A program made the position numbers and the translations under genes. This document shows, piece after piece, positions 7,884 to 17,440 of a DNA stretch of 64,000 nucleotides. The stretch is from assembly GCA_965661945.1 (NCBI GenBank), contig CBFIFP010000003.1, forward strand, positions 124,001 to 188,000. Direction: 5' to 3'. The notes under the pieces are model-generated. The model ran no database searches and was not told the origin of the DNA. It saw only the letters and a program-made list of their open reading frames with translations. Position 1 is the stretch's first letter, and each line of letters starts with the position of its first letter. Source of the stretch: JAJRPT01 sp965661945 (GTDB lineage Bacteria; Bacteroidota; Ignavibacteria; Kapaibacteriales; UBA2268).

Positions 7884-9413
7884 TTATTTATCCTTAATTG
7901 TATTTCTATTAAATCCACTTAATCTTAGCAAAATTAAATCTTGAATATTTCTTATAGTACTAGAAGGTGTAGTAAAATTGTTAAAACATATTGTAAAAGA
8001 AATTAGTTCACCTTCTGTGGTTTTCACATAACCAGCAATATTATTAACAAAATTCATAGACCCAGTTTTAGCCCAAATTCTTTTTTCTACATTAGTTCCT
8101 CGCAACCTATTTTTTAAAGTCCCAATTTCATTAGGTCTTGCAAGAGTTTCTAAAAACTGATTAAAATCTTTTTGAGCAGCAATATAATTAAGCAATCTAA
8201 TTATAGCAATTGGAGAAAGTAAATTCATTCTTGATAAACCAGAGCCATCAAAAAGTTTAAAACCAGAGCCAGGTATACCAATTTCTTCAGATAATTTCTT
8301 TAACTGCTCTATTCCATTTTCCGAAGAACCAATACCTGTTTTTTCTCTACCAATCATTTTAAGTAAAATCTCAGCATAAAGATTTTCACTTTCCTTATTT
8401 ATATCTTTAATTAAATCTAAAATTGTTTCATTTTCATACATAGCCATCAAATTCATCTGACTATAATCTAAAATATTTTCGCCAAAATTATGCTCAACCA
8501 ATTCACCTAAAATTTTAATATTATTAAGTTTTAAAAAATCTTTAAAAACTGCTGCAAAATAATTATGAGGGTTGTGAATAGTAACTTTTAACCTATAACT
8601 TTTGTTTTTATATTCACTTTGTTTAATACTGCCGCCCAAATAAATAACATTACTTGTAAAATCACGTTCAAAATAAATATCAGTTTCCGAATTATCTCCT
8701 ACAATCTTAATATTATTTATAATTTCAACATAGTCTATATTAGGGTTTAAATAATAATTTGCAGTTTCGCCAATTTCATTATTACTCTTCACCTCAATAT
8801 CAACATAATTATTATTAAAATTCAAAGCATCTATCTGTGAAGAGTAACTATATTTAATGTCATCTATTGCCCATCCTGCAAGATAAAAGATATTATCAAA
8901 ATAACTCAAATCCAATACTAAATTACCACTAATAGTATTTATACCAGCAGAATCCAAAGAAGCAACCCAATCTTCAAAAACACTTTTATAATTTGAAGTA
9001 GTTATAAAAGGGTTTCCATTACTTCGAATAACTAAATCACCAAGAAGAACACCTTTTTTATTAACTATGCCATTAGAATAAAACTCGGTGTAAGGTTTAC
9101 TTTTCTCATCTAAAAAAAAAAATCCAGCATAACTTGTAAAAAGTTTAACTAATGATGCAGGTGTAAAATTTTTATTTTGATTATAATTAAATAAATACTG
9201 ATTTTTAGTAATAGAATATATACTAATTCCTATATTCGAATTAAATAGTTCAGGAATATTGATAAAATTTTCTATATCAGTTCCTAACTCATTAATAGGA
9301 TTATAGTTGACATAATATATCGAGTCAATATTAGCTGATGCTTTAGTTTGAATACCAAACAGTTCAACTGTATTATAAAAAACCAAAAATAATATTAGAA
9401 AACAAACTTTCAT
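7884..9413 (-). CDS. dacB: D-alanyl-D-alanine carboxypeptidase, PBP4 type (S13)
   Basis: 509 residues with a signal peptide (MKVCFLILFLVFYNTVELFG). The three serine penicillin-recognising motifs are present: S87-L-V-K90 in PASLVKLF, S-E-N in KESENLYAE at roughly 340, and K449-T-G in AKTGSMN. The large region between the first two motifs is the insertion typical of family S13. It trims or cuts peptidoglycan stem peptides in the periplasm. It lies upstream of mlaE and is divergent from the lipoprotein at 9485. Confidence 0.9.
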   Translation of the reverse strand: MKVCFLILFLVFYNTVELFGIQTKASANIDSIYYVNYNPINELGTDIENFINIPELFNSNIGISIYSITKNQYLFNYNQNKNFTPASLVKLFTSYAGFFFLDEKSKPYTEFYSNGIVNKKGVLLGDLVIRSNGNPFITTSNYKSVFEDWVASLDSAGINTISGNLVLDLSYFDNIFYLAGWAIDDIKYSYSSQIDALNFNNNYVDIEVKSNNEIGETANYYLNPNIDYVEIINNIKIVGDNSETDIYFERDFTSNVIYLGGSIKQSEYKNKSYRLKVTIHNPHNYFAAVFKDFLKLNNIKILGELVEHNFGENILDYSQMNLMAMYENETILDLIKDINKESENLYAEILLKMIGREKTGIGSSENGIEQLKKLSEEIGIPGSGFKLFDGSGLSRMNLLSPIAIIRLLNYIAAQKDFNQFLETLARPNEIGTLKNRLRGTNVEKRIWAKTGSMNFVNNIAGYVKTTEGELISFTICFNNFTTPSSTIRNIQDLILLRLSGFNRNTIKDK

Positions 9414-9484
9414 ATTAAATAAAAATTCTTTAAATTCGTAAAATATAATTCACAAATTACAAAAAAATGTTATTGGAAACAATT

Positions 9485-9994
9485 ATGAAAAAAATATTAC
9501 TTTTTATTTCAATTATACCTATTTTTTTTATTTCATGTCAAGAAACAGAACTTGCTGAAGAAGGATACATAATTAAAAGAAACGAACTCGCTACCTCCGT
9601 TGGATTTGATTGGTTTAGAAGTAGATACGATGAATACACTCCTAATAATGTAACAATTGAAAATATAAAAAATAATATCCAACCCAATCATAAATTTATA
9701 GTATTTGTTAAGCCAACTTGTTCCTGCCAAGGTACCCAATTAGACTTTCCTAATCTTATAAAAACTTTTGATGAATCCAATATCCCAGTCGGAAGTTATG
9801 AAATATGGGCAACTGCAAAAGAGACATACTCCCATAACTATATGGATATAATAACATTAAATAAATTACCTGCTTGTTACTTATTAGTTGATGGAGTTCC
9901 CGTTTATTCAGTTCTTGATTCATTTTACATAAGAACTGATTCCGGTCAAGATTTAGGTATTGAAGATATTGTTGCAGAATCATTGGAGAATTAA
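9485..9994 (+). CDS. Thioredoxin-like lipoprotein
   Basis: 169 residues from the ATG at 9485. That start follows GGAAA by a suitable distance and gives a lipoprotein signal (MKKILLFISIIPIFFISC) with Cys as the first mature residue; an earlier ATG at 9467 would add six residues. The mature part has FIVFVKPTCSCQGTQ, resembling the beta1-active-site turn of a thioredoxin fold but with C-x-C instead of C-x-x-C. A later LNKLPACYLLVDGVPVYSV resembles the cis-proline strand. It is probably a membrane-attached periplasmic redox protein. Fold assignment is inferred from pattern. Confidence 0.6.
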   Translation: MKKILLFISIIPIFFISCQETELAEEGYIIKRNELATSVGFDWFRSRYDEYTPNNVTIENIKNNIQPNHKFIVFVKPTCSCQGTQLDFPNLIKTFDESNIPVGSYEIWATAKETYSHNYMDIITLNKLPACYLLVDGVPVYSVLDSFYIRTDSGQDLGIEDIVAESLEN

Positions 9995-10401
9995 TGTCAT
10001 ATTGGATAATCAAATCAGACCCGGAAAGCTATGACTGGGAACAAATGAAAAAAGATAAAGTTACTTCTTGGGATGGAGTAAGAAACTATCAAGCAAGGAA
10101 TAATCTTCGATTAATGAAAGAGGGAGACATCTGTCTTTTTTACCTTTCTAATAAAGTAAAAGCAATTTTTGGCGAAGTAGAAATCGTAAAAGAAAGCTAC
10201 CCCGACCCTACAACAGATCAAGACGCATGGGTAGCAGTGGATGTAAAATACCTTAAAGATTATAAAAAACCACTAACTCTCAACGAAATAAAAAAATATA
10301 AAAAACTACATGATATTCCATTAGTTAAACAAAGCAGATTATCCGTAATGTCAATAACTATTATGGAATATAAAGATTTAATAAAATTAATTGAAGCATG
10401 A
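9994..10401 (+). CDS. EVE domain protein
   Basis: 135 residues, essentially one EVE domain: YWIIKSDPESYDW, SWDGVRNYQARNNLR, GDICLFYLSN and GEVEIVKESYPDPT are characteristic. EVE domains are related to PUA and YTH folds and are thought to bind modified bases in RNA or DNA. Stand-alone bacterial forms resemble human THYN1. The ATG shares one base with the stop of the lipoprotein gene, so the two are cotranscribed, though no functional link is evident. Confidence 0.9.
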   Translation: MSYWIIKSDPESYDWEQMKKDKVTSWDGVRNYQARNNLRLMKEGDICLFYLSNKVKAIFGEVEIVKESYPDPTTDQDAWVAVDVKYLKDYKKPLTLNEIKKYKKLHDIPLVKQSRLSVMSITIMEYKDLIKLIEA

Positions 10402-10433
10402 TTTTATTCTATTTTCCTAAAAATTAAATAAAA

Positions 10434-11489
10434 TTGAAACAAAAAGAAATTATAATAATCACCGATAAAAATGGTTTTTTTGGACAAACAAGAAAACCTT
10501 GGGTACCAATTAATCTTAATTTATTAATAGAAGAACTTCATTCACAAAATATCCAAACATTAAAATATACTTTTGATGAAGTTTCATTAAACATAAATCA
10601 ATTCAAAGATAAATTAATTTTTTATACATTTTCACAAAAAAGTCAAACCAGAGATTTTATAAAATCTATTATCTTCCATCTTCAAAAAAATAACACCATA
10701 ATTCCTAACTATGATATGCTTTTAATTCACGAAAACAAAGGGTATCAAGAGTTACTCAAAAAAAATTTAGATGTTACCTCGCTTAACTCATACTATCTAA
10801 ATGATTTAAAATCTATCGAAGAAATTGAAATTTCCTACCCCATAGTATTCAAAACTCCCGACGGCTCAAACGGAGATGGAGTATTTCTTTGTAAAAATAA
10901 AAATGATATTTATTTAAATTATAATAGAATTAATAAATTAAATCTAAAAGTAAAATTAGACTTATTTAGAAGAAACTATCTCAGAACCGAAAAAAAATTC
11001 GACTATTATCCTAATTACGATAATAAAATTGATTTTACACAATTTAAGCAACACAGCCAAAATTATGCACCTTTTATCCTTCAAGAATTTGTACCAAATT
11101 TAAAATATGATTACAGGTTATTAATATTATTTGATAAATATTATATAATGAAACGTCTTACAAAAGAAAATGATTTCAGAGCCAGCGGTTCAAAAAAATT
11201 TGTTACCGAAGTGGAGATTAACCCAAAAATATTAAACTTTGCTGAAATGATTTATAACAAATTTGATTCACCATTTTTATCAATCGACCTTGTTGAATCA
11301 GAAAACAACTATCATTTAATAGAATATCAAGCACTCCATTTTGGAGTTAGTGCTTTTATAAGAAATAAATATTGCTATCAAAAAAATGATTCAAATTGGC
11401 AAAAACTTGAAAATAACTCAAAATTAGAAGTTGAAATGGCTATAGCTTTATCAAAACATATAGATAAAAAATGGTATTCTCAGAATTAA
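10434..11489 (+). CDS. ATP-grasp protein of unknown substrate
   Basis: 351 residues from a TTG start without a clear ribosome site. ATP-grasp features: PIVFKTPDGSNGDGVFL (nucleotide-binding lysine and glycine loop), FILQEFVPN then YDYRLLILFDKYYIMKR, and FLSIDLVESENNYHLIEYQALHFG. In the last, the acidic metal ligands end in E-x-Q rather than the usual E-x-N. Such enzymes join a carboxylate to an amine, thiol or similar group through an acyl-phosphate. It overlaps the next gene by 19 bases, suggesting both act on the same product. RimK-like and glutathione-synthetase-like members are the nearest types I can name. Confidence 0.7.
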   Translation: MKQKEIIIITDKNGFFGQTRKPWVPINLNLLIEELHSQNIQTLKYTFDEVSLNINQFKDKLIFYTFSQKSQTRDFIKSIIFHLQKNNTIIPNYDMLLIHENKGYQELLKKNLDVTSLNSYYLNDLKSIEEIEISYPIVFKTPDGSNGDGVFLCKNKNDIYLNYNRINKLNLKVKLDLFRRNYLRTEKKFDYYPNYDNKIDFTQFKQHSQNYAPFILQEFVPNLKYDYRLLILFDKYYIMKRLTKENDFRASGSKKFVTEVEINPKILNFAEMIYNKFDSPFLSIDLVESENNYHLIEYQALHFGVSAFIRNKYCYQKNDSNWQKLENNSKLEVEMAIALSKHIDKKWYSQN

Positions 11490-12517
11490 TAATAAAATTA
11501 CCATATTCAATAATCTGGTACATCGTTACATTTTTCAGAAAAGACAAAATTGTGGCTTTCTATGCTGAAAATGAACTTGATTTTGAATGTTTTAAAAATG
11601 ATTACAAACATTTGAAAAACATAAAAATTATAGCTAAAAATAATAAAGTAAAAAATGATTTATTAAAACATAACATCAAAGCTGATACATACCCATCTTT
11701 TCCAAATGTTATAATAATGGCAAGACACTCAATCCATAAGTTTCCAGCAGAAAAAATTATAAAAATTGGAATAAAGCACGGAATTTATCATTTTAAAACA
11801 TTTATATCAGCTAAAAAATTTAACAGATTTGACCTATATTTTATGACCTCCGAATATGAAAATAACGAAGCTAAGGCAATCGGAATCACAAATTCAATTT
11901 CAGGTTCATTTCCAAAATTAGATGAATTATTTGATGATAAAATTATAAAAACCTATGAAAATGCAAAAAAGAAATATCAAAAAAAAATACTTTTATTCAC
12001 TGCAACTTGGGATAAATCAGGACTCTCCGCAGTAGAAAAATGGTATGATAAACTTGAAATACTAACCAAAGAATATGAGATATTCGTAACTCTTCATCCT
12101 TGGATTGATGAAAAATATAAATCAAAAATAAAATCTAACAATAAAATAAAACTTATTGAAGATTACAATGTAAATAAATATTTATATTTAGCAGACGTTT
12201 TAATAGGGGATACAAGTTCAATAATTGGAGAATACTTCGCTTTAAACAAACCAATAATTTCATTTAATATCCAAGCAAAAGGCAGATTAAAAGAAAATAT
12301 TATCAATATGTTAGATGATATTTCATATAGAATAAATGACTTTGATGAAATAAACCCTACCCTAACAAATATCTGGAAAGAAGGTAATAAAAAACTTGTA
12401 AACTATAGCAAATATCAAGAAATATTATTTGACCTTCCACTTGGAAATGCCGGAGAGAAAAGAGCAAAACTTATTGAAGAATTTATAAATTCAAAAACAA
12501 AACGACAAAAAAAATAA
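11471..12517 (+). CDS. CDP-glycerol glycerophosphotransferase-like enzyme
   Basis: 348 residues. A hydrophobic N terminus (LPYSIIWYIVTFF) suggests membrane association. The GT-B-like C-terminal half has LLFTATWDKSG, TLHPW and GDTSSIIGEYFALNKPIISF from about residue 246, which fit the TagB/TagF/SpsB family that transfers polyol-phosphates or related groups to cell-surface glycans. Its start lies within the ATP-grasp gene, so the two are translationally coupled. The substrate in this organism is unknown, and the family also includes other capsule enzymes. Confidence 0.7.
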   Translation: MVFSELIIKLPYSIIWYIVTFFRKDKIVAFYAENELDFECFKNDYKHLKNIKIIAKNNKVKNDLLKHNIKADTYPSFPNVIIMARHSIHKFPAEKIIKIGIKHGIYHFKTFISAKKFNRFDLYFMTSEYENNEAKAIGITNSISGSFPKLDELFDDKIIKTYENAKKKYQKKILLFTATWDKSGLSAVEKWYDKLEILTKEYEIFVTLHPWIDEKYKSKIKSNNKIKLIEDYNVNKYLYLADVLIGDTSSIIGEYFALNKPIISFNIQAKGRLKENIINMLDDISYRINDFDEINPTLTNIWKEGNKKLVNYSKYQEILFDLPLGNAGEKRAKLIEEFINSKTKRQKK

Positions 12518-12530
12518 TAACTTATATAAT

Positions 12531-13211
12531 TTAAAGTTTTTTTGCACAAAATCGCCAATACTTAAAACCTTTTCTTATGCAATGAGACTCCTTATCTGTT
12601 ATTGGTAAATCCCAATCACTTGGTTCAAATAAGTCAAATTTCTCTTCATTACTATTAAACTCTTTCAATAAGTTAATTTGGAAATAATTTACATCCTCAA
12701 TATCAGTTTGAAGATAAAAAACACCACCAGGTTTTAAAACTCTATAACAATCCAAAATAAAATCTAACTTGAAAGCTCTTCGTTTTTTATGTTTTTCTTT
12801 AAACCAAGGATCAGGGAAAAAGTAAAAAATTTTATCAATAGAATTAGATTCAATAAAATCAATTCTATTCGCAACTGAATACCATAAAACGCTTACATTT
12901 GCAATACTTTCGCCTTTAATAACAGATTCTATCCAATTAACTGGAGTTTTTCTTAACTCTAAGCCAAGAATATTATCATCATTATTTTCTAAAGAATAAT
13001 CTAATAGAAACTTGCCCATACCACAACCAATGTCTAAAACATTCGGTCTTTTTGCATTTGCAAAATAATCTGACCAATTTATATTATCAATTAAAGGAGG
13101 ATAGTTTTCAACACGCTTTACATTCTGTTGATTAAAAGGAAAGTATAAATTCGGTGATACATGATGCCTAATCCTTATATCAAAAGGATATTTTGAATAA
13201 TCAATTGTCAT
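12531..13211 (-). CDS. trmB: tRNA (guanine-N7-)-methyltransferase
   Basis: 226 residues. The SAM-binding motif VLDIGCGMGKFLLDYS and the family signature FFPDPWFKEKHKKRR identify TrmB. It places m7G at position 46 of tRNAs. GVFYLQTDIEDV and the late SHCIRKG region fit the substrate-contacting part. It starts one base after the stop of the HDOD gene upstream, so these form a minus-strand pair; it ends 14 bases from the convergent transferase gene. Confidence 0.95.
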   Translation of the reverse strand: MTIDYSKYPFDIRIRHHVSPNLYFPFNQQNVKRVENYPPLIDNINWSDYFANAKRPNVLDIGCGMGKFLLDYSLENNDDNILGLELRKTPVNWIESVIKGESIANVSVLWYSVANRIDFIESNSIDKIFYFFPDPWFKEKHKKRRAFKLDFILDCYRVLKPGGVFYLQTDIEDVNYFQINLLKEFNSNEEKFDLFEPSDWDLPITDKESHCIRKGFKYWRFCAKKL

Positions 13212-13212
13212 A

Positions 13213-14082
13213 TTATTTCAATAAATCAAAATTATCAGGTGATTTACGCAAAGTCTGGTCTAAATGTGCGGTTAACTTCTGAACATTAATTTTCCTTAGT
13301 TCTGGCATTTGTTTTACTAATACTCTCCACGCCTCAATAGCACCATAATTAAACTCGTCTTCATTAGGATTAATAAGGTTTGCTCTAATTTTAGTAAAAG
13401 CATCAGCAAAGCTCACAATAGCAACTAAATCAACTTGAGTATCATTTTGTGCAGGAAATTTATAAAAAGCAATTATTCTATGTATTTCTTCAGGTAACTT
13501 CCAAAGATGAGCCATCTGAAGTCCAACTTCAATATGATTCTCATTAAAAACTTCTTTTTCCGCCGCCAGTTCGTTCAAACCCTCCTGAGAAATTAACTGA
13601 CGCACAAGAGAATACTCTTTAGGGTGAACCTGGAGCATAGCCATTTTTCCAATATCGTGTAAAAGACCCCCCACAAACTCATTGTCTTCAAAATTTTTAC
13701 GAAGTATTTGAGTTAAAGTCTTTGAAGTCATACCAGTCAGATAAGAATGTTGGAAAAACCTCTCCATTAGAATAGCTGCATCTTTATGAGCATTAATAAA
13801 AAACTTAGAATAAATTGAGACCGATAAAACAATATTTGATATGCGCTTCATTCCCAATAGCATAAGCGCATGTTGGATAGAGCGAATCTCATTTCTCGTT
13901 GCAAAAATAGGTGAGTTAGCAACCCTCAACAATTTCATGGTTAATATAGGGTCTGCCTCAATCATTTTTGCAATTTCTTTGAGTTCTGCATTCTTAGTCT
14001 GTATAAGTTTTAACACCCTACCAGCTACGTGAGGTAGTGAAGCTAAATCTTGATTCTTTTTTATCGCATCTATAATTGCCAT
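13213..14082 (-). CDS. HDOD domain protein
   Basis: 289 residues. The N-terminal half is a HDOD module: LPHVAGRVLKLI, then IEADPILTMKLLRVANSPIF, then IRSIQHALMLLGMKRISNIVLSVS. The middle keeps an HD-like motif, GGLLHDIGKMAM. HDOD proteins are HD-superfamily relatives, mostly non-catalytic, used in signal transduction and often tied to cyclic-di-GMP or stress pathways. It sits upstream of trmB and downstream of the PutAbiC-like gene on the same strand, separated from the latter by 70 bases. Confidence 0.9.
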   Translation of the reverse strand: MAIIDAIKKNQDLASLPHVAGRVLKLIQTKNAELKEIAKMIEADPILTMKLLRVANSPIFATRNEIRSIQHALMLLGMKRISNIVLSVSIYSKFFINAHKDAAILMERFFQHSYLTGMTSKTLTQILRKNFEDNEFVGGLLHDIGKMAMLQVHPKEYSLVRQLISQEGLNELAAEKEVFNENHIEVGLQMAHLWKLPEEIHRIIAFYKFPAQNDTQVDLVAIVSFADAFTKIRANLINPNEDEFNYGAIEAWRVLVKQMPELRKINVQKLTAHLDQTLRKSPDNFDLLK

Positions 14083-14152
14083 TTTCGAAATTAAATTTTC
14101 AAATTATTCAATATAAAAATTCAAATTACAAAAAAAACTTCGCTTTGTAAAA

Positions 14153-16363
14153 TTAATTTAATTTTGATAAAAATCCAGACCCACCTTTTTGCTTATCATC
14201 TGATTTTTTATTTACTTTAAATTTTACTTTTTTTGGTTTTTTGTTGTTGTCTAAATCTTCCCTTTCTTTATTAATTTCAGATAGTTCGTCATTATTACTA
14301 ATATCTGAATCACCCTCTAAATCATCTAAATTATCAAACTTATCAGGAAGTTCATAATCAATATTATTTTTATTTATTTCATCAAAATTGTCGTTTAACT
14401 TATCAACAGATGAACTAACTTTATCTTTATCTTGTTCATCCTTTGGGTCTTCATCTTGCTCATCATAAAAATCTTCAAATGATAATTCATCATCATTTTT
14501 ATTATTGCTTTTCTTTAAGTCGATATCATCATAATCATCTTGATAATCTATTTCAAACTTATTTTTTGCATTTTCAATATCGTCATAATCCTTATCCGAA
14601 AAATCAAACAAATCATCACTATCCTTATCATCATCTGAATCTGATTTTGACTCATTAATCAAATCAGCGTCTTTATTGAAAAGCATATCCTCGCTATCAA
14701 TATCAGAGTCAAACTTTTCTTTCAAATTTTTATATTTATCTTCAAAATCAATATCTTCATTTCCATCATCAAATTTATCATTGTCAACAGTTTTTTTCAA
14801 GCTACTCAGTTCATCATCTAAATTGCTCTCTAATGACTTTCTAATATTCAAAATATCATCACTTTCATCATTCAATACTCCGTCATCATCGATTTCATCT
14901 TCCTGTAATTCATTGTCATCCCATATATTTTCAAAATCAGAGGTAATATTCAACTCTTCACTTTCATCTTCTATTAAAACATCTTGTTCTAAATCAACTT
15001 CATTATTTTCTAACTTTTCTTTTAATAAATTATTTAATCCCTTAGATTCAATTTGTTCAATTTTATCCAAATCAATAATATCACTATCATCATCATAATC
15101 AAATCCTTCCGTATCATCGTCAAAAAAATCTTTTAAAATAAATTCAGATTCACTATCTTCATCTTTTTTTACACTATCTTCTTTTACTGTTTTATTTTCC
15201 CTTAATCTTTCTAATGGCTTATCCAGAGAATAATCAACATCATTATCAATCTCATCAATTTCATTCATTTTAGGAAACTTCTCAGAGGATATTTTTTTCA
15301 ATTTATTTAAAATATCATCCATTGTACCAAGACTACTATCTCTTGAACTATCAGACATCTCTGGTTCAGAAGAATCCATATTAGGCAAATTAAACCTACT
15401 TAAAACCAAATCCGTTTCTTCAGAACTCAATATACTTGATTCATCAAAAGAACCCATATCTTCGCCATCGATAATATCACCTGAACCAAATCCACTCTCA
15501 CCAAAAGCATTTGAATCGTATAACTTATAAGCCATAGAAGTTACCTCATCTTTTGGTACCTGATCTAATATAGCATATTTTTCTACTAATATTTTAAAAT
15601 CCTTATTAGTACTCCTTAAACAGTGAAAGAAAAGCAAAGTCAATTCATAATTTGATAACTGTGCCATTAGAAGTCCCAAATAAAATGCCTGCTGAGATTT
15701 CTTCAAACTTTCAATAAAGAAAATAATGTTAAATAAATTTCTAAAATAATGCCCTAAGTCAGCTTGATATTCTAAATAAAAAGAATTATATGCTTTATCA
15801 AAAATCTTACTCAAACTATCTTCATCTTGACTAGAAGTTAGTTCAGATGCCTCCTGAAAAAATCTTTTATATATATCATAATATTCAACAAAAGTTTTTC
15901 TACCCTGAATAGTTTTATTAATATTCTCTCCAGAAACAAAGTCAACCTCTTGCTGTTCAATTGTAATAGTAGAAATAATTTCACTATGAAATCTCAAAAG
16001 CTGAAAGAAAGTTTCCTCATTCTTTTGCTCTTTGAACATTTCATTTTGAATACGTGATTCTTTAGTCTGAGCAACAACCTCATCAATTTGCCTTACAAGC
16101 AACTCCCTTTGTCTTTCAAGGTCTTCTTTCTGACTCGATAAAGAAGCATAAAATAATAAAACCCCTGCAAGCGACCATAATGAACCAACAAGTCCACCTA
16201 CATATTCACTTATTCCTTCAAATTCATTTTTAAAATCTACATTACTTTGAGAGGCTAGATAAAATGATAAACTCATCACTATAGCGCCAATTATAATGGC
16301 AACAATTGCCATTACCTCAAATGAATCTGAATTCTTTGCCCAGTTTCTTATTTTTTTAAACAT
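14153..16363 (-). CDS. PutAbiC-like putative abortive infection protein with long acidic tail
   Basis: 736 residues in two unlike parts. Residues 1-285 have two membrane helices (~17-38 and ~54-73), a coiled coil (~77-115), NEETFFQLLRFHSEII at 115-130 and GHYFRNLFNIIFFIESLKKS at ~204-223. That order matches the PutAbiC (putative phage abortive infection) family, typically about 250-300 residues. Residues ~286-736 are low-complexity Asp/Glu/Ser/Asn/Lys sequence, predicted disordered, ending in a basic segment (KKPKKVKFKVNKK). The tail is open and in frame throughout. Neighbours are housekeeping genes; no second defence gene is seen. The anti-phage role is inferred from family only. Confidence 0.7.
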   Translation of the reverse strand: MFKKIRNWAKNSDSFEVMAIVAIIIGAIVMSLSFYLASQSNVDFKNEFEGISEYVGGLVGSLWSLAGVLLFYASLSSQKEDLERQRELLVRQIDEVVAQTKESRIQNEMFKEQKNEETFFQLLRFHSEIISTITIEQQEVDFVSGENINKTIQGRKTFVEYYDIYKRFFQEASELTSSQDEDSLSKIFDKAYNSFYLEYQADLGHYFRNLFNIIFFIESLKKSQQAFYLGLLMAQLSNYELTLLFFHCLRSTNKDFKILVEKYAILDQVPKDEVTSMAYKLYDSNAFGESGFGSGDIIDGEDMGSFDESSILSSEETDLVLSRFNLPNMDSSEPEMSDSSRDSSLGTMDDILNKLKKISSEKFPKMNEIDEIDNDVDYSLDKPLERLRENKTVKEDSVKKDEDSESEFILKDFFDDDTEGFDYDDDSDIIDLDKIEQIESKGLNNLLKEKLENNEVDLEQDVLIEDESEELNITSDFENIWDDNELQEDEIDDDGVLNDESDDILNIRKSLESNLDDELSSLKKTVDNDKFDDGNEDIDFEDKYKNLKEKFDSDIDSEDMLFNKDADLINESKSDSDDDKDSDDLFDFSDKDYDDIENAKNKFEIDYQDDYDDIDLKKSNNKNDDELSFEDFYDEQDEDPKDEQDKDKVSSSVDKLNDNFDEINKNNIDYELPDKFDNLDDLEGDSDISNNDELSEINKEREDLDNNKKPKKVKFKVNKKSDDKQKGGSGFLSKLN

Positions 16364-16395
16364 AAATCTTATTTATTTTTAACTAAAATTAACAA

Positions 16396-17439
16396 TCAAT
16401 TACTATGCCTTATTAATTTTATAATCTTACCGCTAGATTTTTCCTTGCAAAACATCATCTTATTAAAATAATTCTCCAAATCCTTTCTTTGAATTTCATT
16501 ACCCATTAAATCATAAAAAATCAAATCTAAATCATTAACATCAATACTATCACCTCTTTTTTTTTCTTCAATGCTCGAATAGTCAATCATTTTAAAATAG
16601 TGTAAATATGCCTCTATTCCAAATATCTCTTCACTTACAGTATAAAACCCACTTGTTTCACTATTCCAACAAATTGCCTCACCTTGCGGCTCTTGTGCTT
16701 GAATATAATTTAAAACATCAAAACCATTTTTAGAGATTGACTGATAAAGATTTTCACCCCTTTCCCAAAAATATACATTAGTATAATTTTTAATTATTAT
16801 AAACCTGCCGTCATCAGATATATCAGAGCCAGTTACCCAAGAAAGCATACTTTCAGAATTTCCAATTTTTAATTCTGTCATATACTCAGCAACAATTAAT
16901 TCTTCATTGTTGTAAGGATAAGTAATCCTATATACTTTTTCGTTTGTCTCTCTTTTTGAAATTAAAATCAAATCAAGACTTACAGGGTCAAACATAATCG
17001 CTTCACAATCATGATTTTTTTCTGGAAATTCAAATTCAATCTTATTAATCTCTTCAATATCAATTTCTTCTTTTAACTCATCCGGCTCTTCAAAATAATA
17101 AATAAACTTTGATGAATACTGAGAATTATTATCACCTACCTCACCCACAAAAATGTAATATTTTTCATCAATTCTGCCATAACTTATATCTTCCCAATCT
17201 CTATTACTAACTCCCACTAAATTTAAAACACAAACCGTTTCACCTTTTTCATTCAACCCAAAAATTTTATTATCACCGCCGGAATCTAAATGACACCACA
17301 TTATATTATGTTTAACACTAAAATCAATCCCAGAAATCTCATCTAAATTATTATCATTAATTTTTGCTTGTTTTATCGGACTCTCAAAATCAAATTGTGA
17401 AAACATAAAATTTAGTAAAAATAGAAGCCAAAAAATCAT
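16396..17439 (-). CDS. Secreted beta-propeller-like protein
   Basis: 347 residues with a signal peptide (MIFWLLFLLNFMFSQ). Repeated strand-rich units include LDEISGIDFS, GDNKIFGLNEKGE, RDWEDISYGR, YYIFVGEVGDNNSQ, DCEAIMFDP and GSDISDDGRFIIIKNYTNVYFWERG. The D-W-E-D-I and G-D-N-N motifs recall six-bladed propellers of secreted SdiA-regulated or phytase/esterase-like proteins. Metal or ligand binding at the cell surface is possible. It begins one base after the EamA gene. No catalytic residues can be assigned. Confidence 0.6.
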   Translation of the reverse strand: MIFWLLFLLNFMFSQFDFESPIKQAKINDNNLDEISGIDFSVKHNIMWCHLDSGGDNKIFGLNEKGETVCVLNLVGVSNRDWEDISYGRIDEKYYIFVGEVGDNNSQYSSKFIYYFEEPDELKEEIDIEEINKIEFEFPEKNHDCEAIMFDPVSLDLILISKRETNEKVYRITYPYNNEELIVAEYMTELKIGNSESMLSWVTGSDISDDGRFIIIKNYTNVYFWERGENLYQSISKNGFDVLNYIQAQEPQGEAICWNSETSGFYTVSEEIFGIEAYLHYFKMIDYSSIEEKKRGDSIDVNDLDLIFYDLMGNEIQRKDLENYFNKMMFCKEKSSGKIIKLIRHSN

Positions 17440-17440
17440 A

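Noticed and set aside
14443..15098. Plus-strand ORFs of 71 and 140 residues, rich in His/Ser
   Set aside because: They are the antisense of the acidic Asp/Ser repeats of the PutAbiC-like tail; the composition is what the reverse reading of those codons must give.
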